Shown piece after piece: positions 37,490-48,901 of a stretch of 64,000 nucleotides of DNA (positions are counted from its first letter, which is position 1; each line of letters starts with the position of its first letter). This DNA is from Delphinapterus leucas (Eukaryota > Chordata > Mammalia > Artiodactyla > Monodontidae): the NCBI RefSeq assembly GCF_002288925.2, contig NW_022098076.1:80146526-80210525 (forward strand), written 5' to 3'. Position numbers and translations under genes: made by a program. Under the pieces are notes generated by a model. The model did not search any database. It was not told the DNA's origin and saw only the letters and a list, made by a program, of their open reading frames with translations.

Positions 37490-37870
37490 ATATGGAAGTC
37501 CACTGGAGCACTCTTTGTAATTGCAGAGTTGGCAACAACAGAAGGTTCACCAGCAGAGGAACAGCTGAACAAATTATGGACATCCATGCAATAGGACTTT
37601 GTATCATTTAAAAGGTAGGTAGGTCTAAAGGTACTGGCCTGGAAAAATGGGGCATATTAAGTGAAATGTCATGATATACACTATAGAAAACAGAAACCAG
37701 TAAGTAAAGCATGACCCCAAAACTGAGCATGTGTGTGTGTCTAAGGAAAATGTCAGAAATGACGTGAACTGTTAACAATGGTTAGTTACTTTAGAGGATT
37801 GCGGGAGGAAGGGTAAATTAGGTTGGGATGGTCTTACTTTGTACAGTTTTTTAAAGTAGTGAAGTTTTAA
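37490..37870 (+). mobile_element. Diverged L1M-like fragment
   Basis: 'tggcaacaacagaaggttcacc' style text, 'ggaaaaatggggcatattaag' and a closing 'ttgtacagttttttaaag' are typical of L1M tails in + orientation. Confidence 0.5.
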
Positions 37871-38819
37871 TTTTTTGTGTTTTTTAGTATTTTATATATA
37901 AAAAACAAAACTGGTAAAAAAAAGAAAACCTCAACATTTGGGTAAGTGGGTAAATGATGCCAAACATTGAGTGATCCATGGGCTCTATGTCACTCTTACT
38001 AGGTGTCACAAACCCACTTTTTAGCCATGTGACATCTGGGCACATTATTAATCTGTCAATTGTTCTCATCCTATAAGTCAGGGAGAATCCCTATTCTAAC
38101 TCCCTCCTACAATTGTTAAACCAAGAAATTAAAATGTTGAGACAAAATCGCATGTGAAAATACTTTATAAACTGAAGAGTAATGCAAGAATGTCAGGCTG
38201 TAGAAGTTATCTGTAAGCTAGAACAGGACTCAATTATATCTAATTCCTCTTTTAATACGAGGGCTCCCAGTTTTTACTACATAGGTGTGTCTTCTCCAGT
38301 AAAAGCTTTCTGGCAGGCAGTGCCCACAGACTGCTCTGGCTCCAGTTCAAATGCCTCACGGGGGTGAGTGTAAGACGATCTGGCTATGGAGCCTCCACTC
38401 ATAAGCCGAAGATTCGTTTCTTCTTCTCATGTACCCGATATTGTTATTCTTCCTGCTGTCTCCTGCTTCAGAGGGCAGAAACCTCCACATGATGGATGGA
38501 GTTGATCTTACCCCTTTCATGCTGGGATATACAGTTAGGTATCACTGGGTTTTTCATTACAAGTTGTTTCTGACCATCCAAAAATTATGCAGGTGGCTGG
38601 CTGCTAACAGAACTAATGGCTCCACCCACTTCAACAATGGCTATCACATGACTCACAAACCCTGATTTCAATCATAGCGAACTTGAAACTGGGGAAGAAT
38701 GTCTCACTAATGGTAGTGGACCAGTAAGCCATCATGCGCAGACATGCCAATTCTAAAATTCATGCTCTTTTACCCTTTGTGTGCATCTGCTGGTGTTCGT
38801 ATTAAAATACAACATGTTG

Positions 38820-39560
38820 CATTAATTTTTCTCTCCCAGCTTTACTGAGGTGTAACCTACATTTTAACTACCTCCTTAATTAAGGTATAGATACTTCCAT
38901 CACCCCAAAGAGTTTCCTCTTAACTCCCTGCAATTTCCCTTCCACAGGCTCCAGCCAATCAATCAATCTGCCTTTGACTTTTCTAGAACTTCATATAAAT
39001 GGAATCACTTGTAGTCTTGTGTCTGGCTTCTTTGACTTAGTGTAGTGTTTTGAGATTCATTCATGTTGTTCTGAGTATCAGTCGTTTTTTTTTTTTTTTG
39101 CTGAGAAGCATTCCATAGTATAGATATACTATAATTTGTTTATCCATTCATCTGTTTGAATAACACTGCTGTGAACATTTGCATAAAAATCTTTGTATGG
39201 CCATATGAGTAGAGTAAACCTAGGAGTAGAATGGCTAGATGGCAGATGTATGTTTCATGACTTAACATATTGCAAAACTATTTTCCAAAGTGGCCGTTAT
39301 CCCTTTACATTCCCACCAGCCACACATGAAAGTTCCAGTCTCGCCAGCACTTGGCATAGTCAGTCTTTTTAATTTTAGCCATCTTAATTCGTATTTATTT
39401 TTTTCTTTGCATTTCCCTGATGACTAATGATGTTGAGCATCTTTTCATGTGCTTATTTCATTTATCTTCTTTTGGGAAATGTCTGTTCACATCTTTTGTC
39501 CGTTTTTTAAAAACTGGGTTGTCTTAAGTTATAAGGAATCTTTATGAATGCTGGACACAA
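38820..39560 (-). mobile_element. Old L1M 3' portion, antisense
   Basis: 'cagctttactgaggtgtaac', 'acttcatataaatggaatca', 'gagaagcattccatagtata' and 'catcttttcatgtgcttatt' occur in antisense L1 order. The copy is diverged and non-coding. Confidence 0.7.
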
Positions 39561-40539
39561 ACCTTTTGATGAGCATTATGCGTATCTCACTTCATTACTG
39601 AAATGTAAGGATCAGCTGACAATGGGATTGGGAAGGAGGAGATGGCAGTCTGTACGTTCACAAATCTTGCTAAGCTGGACATTGCTGCCCTGATTCAAGG
39701 TAGTAATATAGTCTTAGTATTAGGTGCAGCAAAAGCTCCATAAACAAAATTCTTGTCTATCCTTATTAGCTATTTCTACAGGGACTTACATTGAAGTTGT
39801 TTTACAGTTTATTGTGTTTCATATCGTCTCAACAGTAACTGAGAACTTTTCTCAAACATTACACCCAGCTTTTTTCAATACATGGTACCTACTGGAGGAT
39901 TCTAGATCAAAGTATTAAAGTAAATTAGGAGGTTAAGACAAGGCAGACTGGCAGAAGCTTAGCTTCAGAGAAGGAGAGACCTAATACCTCCGTATAAAAT
40001 AAGACAGAAACTAGTAGCTCTATTAATTATTTAAAGGCATGATTTTATAACACTGACAACAATAAAATGTATGGCCTAGGACAAAAATAAGTTCTTCATT
40101 GTTTCCTAATGTTCATAGTGCACTGGTACCAGTGTGTCCCTTTTAACTCTTCTAGCAAGTAGCCAATACCAATGCACCCTCAAATATTTTGAATATATGT
40201 GCATTTTTCTTTCACTTTAAGATGACCTCAAAGGCTGTAACTATTACACCATCACTAATTCTTAAAAGTTTTCTAAAAATGCTGTTATTGTTTCCCAGTG
40301 ATGAACATGCATCAAACAAACATAGAAAATAAGAACTAAAAATTCTTAGTTAAATCTCGTACGTGTGCTCTAATCAGCTATCTCATTTCATCAGGGAAAA
40401 GAACAGGATTCTGTCCTGCAGACGTGATGGTGAGAGGCTCTGATGTGTGGAGAGCTTCTCTGTTTCTCAGAACAGCTCCTGGCCCCCCACTGGGCTCTCA
40501 TGTACAAGCTGGCCTGATGCGGGGATGGCAGTACCACCC

Positions 40540-40680
40540 ACGGAGCCAGACACTGCTTTCTACTTTATTCAACATTAATGCACAAGCACAAGTGGACTGA
40601 CTTACTGTGGGGACAACTAAAGGGCACCTAGGAGGAGAGAGGGACCCTCGGGGCGAGAACCACACAACAGAGACCCATCT
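40540..40680 (-). other. FARSB: FARSB 3' UTR
   Basis: About 140 nt lie from the FARSB stop to the expected cleavage site, which is placed 20-25 nt beyond the AATAAA. A GT-rich stretch follows on the minus strand (RC of about 40515-40545), as expected for a downstream element. The end point is inferred. Confidence 0.65.
40564..40569 (-). promoter_or_regulatory. FARSB: FARSB poly(A) signal
   Basis: TTTATT on the + strand reads AATAAA on the minus strand, 112 nt after the stop codon, with GT-rich sequence beyond it. Confidence 0.75.
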
Positions 40681-40854
<174 letters not shown>

Positions 40855-41006
40855 TCAACGTTTCTCCTGGAAAAAATGTCAATAGACATTTAACATTGAA
40901 AGCTCACTAGTCTACTTTGAAAAATAACTATTCTTCTTTAAACCACTGGCCATGAAATAAGAGTGCTCCCTCACACTTTCTGGTCTTAAAAAGAAGCATT
41001 TGAGAC

Positions 41007-41218
41007 AGCTAGTGGGAAGCAGCCGCATAGCACAGGGAGATCAGCTCGGTGCTTGTGACCACCTAGAGGGGTGAGATAAGGAGGGTGGGAGGGAGGGAGA
41101 TGCAAGAGGGAAGAGATATGGGGCTATATGTATATGTATAGCTGATTCACTTTGTTATAAAGCAAGAAACTAACACACCATTGTAAAGCAATTATACTCC
41201 AATCAAGATGTTAAAAAG
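41007..41218 (+). mobile_element. 5'-truncated L1 3' end
   Basis: Contains 'agctagtgggaagcagccgc', 'gaccacctagaggggtgag', 'gcaattatactccaatcaag' and an A-rich end. Same young L1 family as at 9146-9432, opposite strand. Confidence 0.85.
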
Positions 41219-42548
41219 CAGCAGCATTTTATAAGGAAAGAAAAGGTTAGGGGCAAATATGAAAATCAGGCCCTGTGTTTTTTATCACAGCAGTCCAGGA
41301 AGGATGAAGAAAAGGAGGCTGAAGGAGCAGAGGTGGGAGAAGACTTGGGAAGTATGTAGACGTGGAACTGCTCTACAGAGGACAAAGGGAAAAATGAAAT
41401 GTAAAACCAACGACTTTGCCTGGGAAGAACCTGTTTTGAAACAGGTTTTTCCATAGTAATACTTGCTGGATTAAAAGCCTACACTGAATTCATGTACTAT
41501 TCAAAACATCACTCTTTTCTACCTCATTCCATAGAGAAACGCGAGCTGCCCTGTCATCGGCAGGCGTAGGCCTTGTACCAGAATGTGACCCACATTCCTG
41601 TGGGAAAGAGAGCTTCCTAAGCAGTTCTGGCACATCTACTGTAAACCCGCAGCAGAGGCTAGCCCCAGAGCAAGGCTGGGTTGGCCTCTGATTTACTCAA
41701 GACAGGCAGAAGGTTCCCTTGCCATCTATCTGGGTGCCAAGGCATGGATATGGCTTACTAACCCAGAAACAGTTCTTGAGGTTTAAACAGCTAAAAACAA
41801 GCGAGCAGACAAACGTACGGGCCCACTGCATAGTCACTAAGTTACCAGTGCCACAGGGATGCATCAACGCTGCATACTCTACTGAGGTTAAAACCAATGC
41901 TGACTCATTTCTCTCATCACCAACTTGTAAAGGGATTAGGTCCACAGCTCCTGACTGATTCAACCAAAACATCCACTGGCATGAACTATAAAATGCTGAG
42001 CCACAAGGCTCCAGCCCGCCATTTCAGAGTGAGTGCATTATTTATGAAAGAGTAAACTTCTGAGTCTCTACTAACGGTTCCAAGGTCAGCATAAGGAAGA
42101 AACACAGAACTAACTGGTGGGGTGTGTGTGTGTGGGTGCTACCATTAAGTCAGCACCAGTCACACCACAGAGACACAGGACGACTATACAGAAGGATGTT
42201 TTCCTGAAAAATATTAACTGTCATTCTTAAATAACCCCAAAGCAACCTGGTTGAATTATAAGGTGGCCTTGTTTCTCACATGCCCCCAAACTAAATAATT
42301 CTGCTTCACTATTAAAGCAAAAATTTCAATGAACTGCATTTGAAGCTCATAATTGTTTGGCTACGTGCATTAATCCACACTTGGAGAGAGGGATCAAATA
42401 ATACAGAAACCATACTGCATCGATAATGTACAGCCTAAGAGAGAGACAAATATTGCTAAATCTGACAAAGATGGCATGTTTTAATTCTGTCAAAATAAAA
42501 AACCTAACTTAAAAGATAAAACCAGGCCAAAAATAAAACACATAAGTT

Positions 42549-42668
42549 GTACTCCCTGGCGGTCCAGTGGTTAAGACTCCATGCTCCCAGTGCAGGGGAC
42601 ATGGGTTCAATGCCTGGTCGGGGAACTAAGATCCTGCATGCCATACAGTGTGCCCCCCCCCAAAAAAA
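42549..42668 (+). mobile_element. Very short tRNA-derived SINE (CHRL-like)
   Basis: 'actccctggcggtccagtgg' head, 'ggggaactaagatcctgcat' 3' part, then C9 and A7 replacing the usual plain A-tail. Confidence 0.83.
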
Positions 42669-44656
42669 GACCACCCCCCTCTCCCACCAAATAAATATTC
42701 ACATGACATGTCTGTAAAAGTGCTGGTGGTAAGTGGTATAACCAAGAATCAGAGCTGAAAGGCCTGCCCCAAAGTCATTTATTCCATCACCCCTGGCACC
42801 CCTTATACAGAATTACATCTGAATAAACTACACTATCTGAAAAAGATACCAGATTATTTTTAAAGGCCATTCAGAGAGGAAGTTTTCGAGAACTTCCCTG
42901 ATAACCTTGCTATGTTTAAGAATCCTCACTGTACCCAAATCCTTCCTTTTTATCTATCTTCAAATTCCAATGTGATTGGATTCATCTCAACTGAAGCATA
43001 AAACCAAACTATTTTAGAATCTAAGCCAGATGTGCTAGCTCTGACAGTGTTAGCAAAATAAAGCCTAAGAGATAAGAACTTAGAATTTTTACGTCATAAA
43101 GCAACTTTTTGAATCAGAGCTTTTTAAGCAAAATTCAGTCACGTTCTTCTTCAGCTGGCAAGCATGATAAGCCAGCTGGACCTCTCTCTCTCCAGAAGTT
43201 TGCACCAAACTGCTGAAGCTCACTAGCCAGCTAAATACTTGGTCAAACAAAAGAATATTCATATCATTAAATAGAATTTTCCCCCCTTCCAAAGAAAAGC
43301 AAAAAACTGAAATTCATATTATGCATTATTTAAAACATATCCAGGTGTGGGAACATTCTAAATGACACATATCAAAAGCTCTCAGCCCAGCATGGACCCG
43401 TCCCAGTCACTACAGCATCCTAAACTATCCCCGGTCAGAGGCCCTCCCCACAGAGGAGCTGCTTTGCAGTGAAGCAGGCACCAAAGGGGTCCTCTGCCCT
43501 CTCATCCAATGCTAATGCTCCCCCCTTCCGATCCACATGTGAAAATTAAGCCCAATAATGCGATTTCTGTATAAACTCCACTTTGCCGAAAACTGCACAT
43601 TTTAACCTGTGATGACAATTTTAACTTTCTTGCCATTTTTCATTTCTACAAGGTCTTAAGATTTGCTGATTGATGCCTCTGTTGAGTTACAGCAAGGCTA
43701 AGGGTCTCCTCTTCAGACAAACTGAGAGGCACACAGAAGTGCCTTCAAGTTTGTAAGGGGTACAGAGAGAAACTGTACCACTTGACTGATGTATGTGAAC
43801 TAGAAATACTGAAAGACAATTTTAAGTTACTAGAACATAAGCATTTCTCAGTGCTTTTAAAAAATCTTTATGGTTCAAACCAAACTTTGCAGACAGAAGT
43901 GAATGGCTTCAAAGAAGGGCAGATGAAAAAGAGAATTGCTTCACTAACAAAAAAAAGGGAACACACCCCACTAAGGCAGCAATTAGGCCCGAGTTCAAAG
44001 ATGAGAGCATCTCCTCCATCAGCAGGAGGGGAGCTCAGCGGATCAATGTGATCACAATGCTCTAGTTAGGACCAAGGCAACTTAAATCAGAGTCTTTCCA
44101 GAAGTAAAAGAAGTCACATCTGAATGGAACCTAAATATGGGTCTAGGCTTAGGAAAAATCAGACCTGGATGGTAGCCAGAGGCTACTTTGATCTCATTAG
44201 CAAACAAAAATATTTCTGGAGAAGAGCAGCCTGCTGTGTCCAGAGTCATAAAGCTGCCAATTCAAGGGAAATCATGTTGCCTTGTGAATGGGAATTCTGA
44301 AATTCAAATTCTACAAAGTACCTTCTTTTTCTTTTAATCACCCATTTAGGCCCAAACAGAGTTCTGGTTTACTGTTGTACCAAGGTACATAAATACTACA
44401 GTTTTCAACCTGTGCCCAAAACACTCTCCAGCAAAAAGCCTCTCGGCCCACTTTTCTACCTACTTCCTTATACCGTTTAAACCCTCAGCTTTGCTGGTAT
44501 CCATCACAGCAAAATGGCTTCGAACGGAAAACAGACTTGGGAAAAATAGTGTCCTCTGTTGAAGTACATGTGGAAACCCAGATAAAAGAAACATCAGTTA
44601 AGCACAAACAAGAATTTAATTTCCACAACTTAGTGGGGTGTAAGTAAGTCCCTTAA

Positions 44657-44966
44657 TTAAAGCTTTTGTAGCATCTCCTCAAGGTCTATAATTGTCTCTC
44701 TGTGCTCAAACGGCAGGACCACTTTGAGGACCTTGGGGGCAATTCTTGGGCCAGTAATCAGCACAGCACCCAGTCTTCAGCACATTTTCTGGCTAATTGA
44801 CCTTCAAAGAGTTTGTGAGCTCCCTCTCTTGCTCGTTGCCAAACACCTTTCACAGTTTCTTTTTGCCCCCGTCTTTCTTTTGGCGTAATATTATAGGCCC
44901 AAAGTTTGGATAAGCTTTACACATAGAGTTATTCCTATAATTTTGTGAAGCATCGGAAGTAGAAGC
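44657..44966 (-). pseudogene. Unidentified stop-interrupted coding relic (candidate processed pseudogene)
   Basis: On the minus strand a reading frame beginning near 44966 gives KAYPNFGPIILRQKKDGG. It meets a TGA, continues as KVFGNEQERELTNSLKVN, then a TAG. A frame change later, near 44790, it reads GPRIAPKVLKVVLP and PFEHRETIIDLEEMLQKL to TAA at 44657-44659. The protein-like text carried across two frames with two stops suggests a decayed coding copy. I do not recognise the parent protein, and it could be chance. It is not part of FARSB, whose exon phases close without it. Confidence 0.35.
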
Positions 44967-46604
44967 TTAAGGCAGTAACTGAGCAGACCCTTAATCTGAA
45001 AGCTCCATGGTGTTATCAAGCATGAGGCTTAATTCCTTAATCTTTAAAACCCCTGCCATTGGCTGTTTTCAACTAATTCATCTGGTATTTTATATAATCC
45101 ATCTCTAAAAATCATCCACTCATACAATTTTACTTTTCCCTTTCTTCACATTACTAACACATACTTTGGGGTTCAAATCCACATACTGTAACTGCCATCA
45201 ATCTGGTACTTTATCAAATTTTCCATAATAAAAAGAACAAAATTAAAAGGAGGGTGGGGAACACTGGGAAAGGAATGTCAGTGTATCCCATACACCACAG
45301 CCGATAACAGAAGCTATCATCATGAGCTTTAATAAAAATAACCACACATAAGTCCCCAAATTCAGGGACGAAACACAAAATGCAGAATTACATAAATATA
45401 GTAAGCCACTGGGCCAACAGAATGTGTTTTAAATCTGTTCTAAATAACTGGTGATGTATTATGGGGTGGGAGGAAGGAATAATCACTTAATAGGCTGACT
45501 CTAGGGCTGGCATCTACCCAAACCCTATCCTTTCCTCCCCCGAGGCCCTAATTCTAATACAATTAGATACATATAAAATTATCCATTCCACCGTCCAGTA
45601 ACCCATCCTAGGAAATCACACAAAGGGAAAAAAATAAAATAAAACCCAGTGTTCCATTCTGGAGTGAAACTGACAGAGTAGGTGACCGGCCAAGAGTAGA
45701 ATGGGGCTGCAATTATAATTTCCCACGCAGGACTTTCTTCTGGTCTCCTACCGCTTTCTGAAAATGTAGTAACCATAACTAACTATGCCACCAGCACATC
45801 AACCTCACTTTCCTTTTCTAAATAATGTTAAAGGAAAAAACAAAACAAAACAAAATATAAGGCTTAAAAAAAAACCCAAAAAAACCCGACCACACACTTA
45901 TAACATGTGAGCGGGGTATCATTCTTAAGGGTGGTTGTTCTCTAAGTTTTAGAACCAGGAGTTTTGGAGTGCCTCAGTGGAATGAGGGAGCACCCAGGGC
46001 GGAAAAGGCACAATGTAGATAAGACACGAACTTATAAAAAGAAAAGGTTTAGGAATATGAGGAGGAAAAATTAGCATAACTACCACAATATAAACACACA
46101 CAGTTTTTTCAGATCTTAGTACACTCCGGGTTGGAAGAGAAGTTCTCTGCAAAGACCATTTAATTTGTAAATGGAGACTGAATAATTTCCAACTGGTAAT
46201 ATAAAACACCCATTTTCCCCCAGATATATACAAGTCTTCACCTTATATCTGAAGTGAAATATTTATGGTACCTAAAGTCTTTAAAGAGAGGGGACCTAAT
46301 CCCTTGAGTTTAATGGCTATCTTTCATCCCTTTCTGAAGATCAAAAGAAAGAAAAACCTCTTACACAACTTTACAGTGCTAATCCCAACACACCTGCAGA
46401 CTTCGTTAACCCTTAACGCGGAGGCAACTGGACGGGAGAGGAGCACTGGGCCCACCTACACCCACAACACGGACGCAGAGCGGGAGCCTGCGCTCACAGG
46501 AGGAAGCCCTTAGGATCTAGTTTAAAGTCTGATCTTAACCATCTGTCTCTCATACACACGTACTCATATTTCATAACCTGAAGAGGGTCAAGAATGTTAG
46601 GAGA

Positions 46605-46983
46605 GGGGCTTCCCTGGTGGCGCAGTGGCTAAGAATCCGCCTGCCAATGCAGGGGACACGGGTTCGAGCCCTGGTCCGGGAAGATCCCACATGCCGCGGA
46701 ACAACTAAGCCCGTGCGCCACAACTACTGAGCCTGTGCTCTAGAGCCCGCGAGCCACAACTACTGAGCCCGCGCTCCTAGAGTCGGTGCTCCGCAACAAG
46801 AGAAGCCACCGCAATGAGAAGCCTGCGCACCACAATGAAGAGCAGCCCCCGCTCGCCACCATTAGAGAAAGCCCACGCAGCAACAAAGACCCAACACGGC
46901 CAAAAATAAAAACAAATAAATAAATAAATAAATTTATTAAAAAGAAGCAATATAAGCCCTGAAAATTTATATTAAAAAAAAAA
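46605..46983 (+). mobile_element. CHR-type SINE, long form
   Basis: Full sense copy with box-B-like GGTTCGAGCCC, 'cacaactactgagcc' body, 'aaagacccaacacggcc' and (AATA)n tail. The 9-bp duplication GTTAGGAGA lies at 46596-46604 and 46984-46992. Confidence 0.93.
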
Positions 46984-47699
46984 GTTAGGAGAACTTAAAC
47001 GTGATACATCTAGTTGCAATTTTAAATCCGTCTCAATTTTAATTTGTGTAAAACCAAAGGATTTTTAACTCTAGGTTAACAAGTGCCCTGTCTATTGGCT
47101 TGTTTTGAAAATTCCTATTCCAAAATAATGCCATCATATCCTACATTTATCTGGCATTTGAATCATTTCCTCCCAAATTTTCACATTTCTTAAATGTTCA
47201 TAGGACATATACAGAATAACAACTCAAAAATAAAAGGTATGGATCATCATCCTGCCTTCCTGGGTCAATAAAATGGGTCTTTCCCAGTCTTTCATCTGAT
47301 AAAAACCTTTAAAGGACAATTTCTCCAACCAAATATGAGCAATGTATTATCAATACTTTCTCCACAGTTATAGTAAAATAATAAAACAACAACAACAGAG
47401 AGACTGTTCTAGGGCTAATTAAAGCAAAGAATGGAAATGTGGAGTGTTTGAGACTGCATCTGTAATTTCACAATTAGTTAACCTACTCAATTGAGACCTT
47501 TGGCCAGCACGGAATAAACATAACCTCAAACATGTCATTATCATAGATATGCTGTAGTTTCAGAATTAAACTTCAGCAGACAAGTAGGGAGTGTAGAAGA
47601 AAAAGAGAATAATGAGATTGTGAAAACAAAGTACGCTGCTTTCTACTCATCTCCTTCCATCCCCAGTAAAGGGAGTGACTTGGTCCCAGTGCAGCCCTG

Positions 47700-47795
47700 G
47701 CCAAGCCCCAAGGACAGGCAAGTTACAGATGGAAAAAGTGAAGCACAAGAAGATTAGGGGACTTGCCCGAGGCAAGCAATAGCATAGGCCAGAGA
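47700..47795 (+). mobile_element. MIR fragment
   Basis: 'ttacagatggaaaaagtgaagc' style text followed by 'ggggacttgcccgaggc' matches the MIR core in sense. It is short and diverged. Confidence 0.5.
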
Positions 47796-48239
47796 GTGAG
47801 CACCTCTGTGTGTGGCCCCAAGGCACAGAAGGCCTAGGGAATAGTGTTTTCAAACTTTTGGTCAAGCTGTCCATTTCATGTTTGCAAACCTCCTCTGGTT
47901 TAAAATTAAATAAACAAAACCTTTAAAAAAAAAAAAAAGACTGACAACCTCTAGCCTTAGGGCATAACCAAGTATGCTCTACAATATTGTTAACACACCA
48001 TGATATAGACAAAACCTAGAGCTTTCCAGGGAAGACAGAACTACATTTTTAAAAAATCCCATATAACACAGGCATCCTTAAAGAATAAGTTCCAGATTCC
48101 TGAAACAAGACTGGAATAATTTAAACAGATAAATAAGCACCACAGTGACACCATCTAAAACGGCGAAGAAAAAGAGCTGCTACATTAGACCCTGCGGCAG
48201 AGACTGCTCCTGAACCATTTAAACTCCTGCAGAATCTTA

Positions 48240-48620
48240 AAACTAGAAATGACCCTGGCAGTGATTTTGTCCATGCCTTTATTTCTAATATGAGAAAATG
48301 GATACCAAAGAGGTTAAGAAAACCATACAGCCAGGTAACAGCAGAGCTGAGAACCCAGTTCCTGATTGAACCCCAGTCTGTGACTCTTTTATATAATGCT
48401 GATTTTCTGAAGGGCAGACCTACTATCTACCCAGAGGGTACTCTGGAGAGTGATCACCCATTCCAAAATGCTGTCCCAACTTCTTATATCTGCCTCTCCC
48501 AACAACCCTGTGGTACAGACAGGACAGACATTATCATTCCCATTTTACAGATGAAGAAACTGGCATAAAGGGATTAAGTCCTAAATCACATGGGCTAACA
48601 CAACAGAAGGACCTGACCCA
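48240..48620 (+). mobile_element. Two MIR-type fragments
   Basis: A first piece, 48280-48395 (aggttaagaaaaccatacag ... agtctgtgactc), and a second, 48500-48605 (cattttacagatgaagaaac), both follow MIR in + orientation. Confidence 0.65.
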
Positions 48621-48692
48621 ACACACAAGAGTTACGGTTACTATATCACAGTTGATCATGCCTCCTAGGGCTCAACAAAATGTATTCTTCCC

Positions 48693-48901
48693 TTTTTTTT
48701 TTTTTTTTTGTGGTACGCAGGCCTCTCACCGCTGTGGCCTCTCCCGTTGCGGAGCACAGGCTCCGGACGTGCAGGCTCAGCGGCCATGGCTCACGGGCCC
48801 AGCCACTCTGCGGCATGTGGGATCCTCCCGGACCAGGGAACAAACCCGCGTCCCCTTCATCGGCAGGCGGACTCCCAACCACTACGCCACCAGGGAAGCC
48901 C
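48693..48901 (-). mobile_element. CHR-type SINE, short form
   Basis: Antisense full copy with poly-T at 48693-48709 and its head at the right. Several substitutions occur in the box B area. No convincing target duplication was seen. Confidence 0.92.

Larger units (their letters stand above)
32056..40539. other. SGPP2-FARSB intergenic region
   Basis: About 8.5 kb lies between the two convergent 3' ends. It holds an L1M-like relic (34560-35165), a SINE nested in a SINE (36408-36932), an L1M relic (37490-37870) and an antisense L1M relic (38820-39560). The remaining pieces (32056-34550, 35170-36400, 36940-37480, 37880-38810 and 39570-40539) show no gene I can support. Confidence 0.7.

Noticed and set aside
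44640..45000. Extra FARSB exon
   Set aside because: The phases of the exons at 61563-61718 and 40681-40832 join directly, and this region has stops and no proper splice sites.
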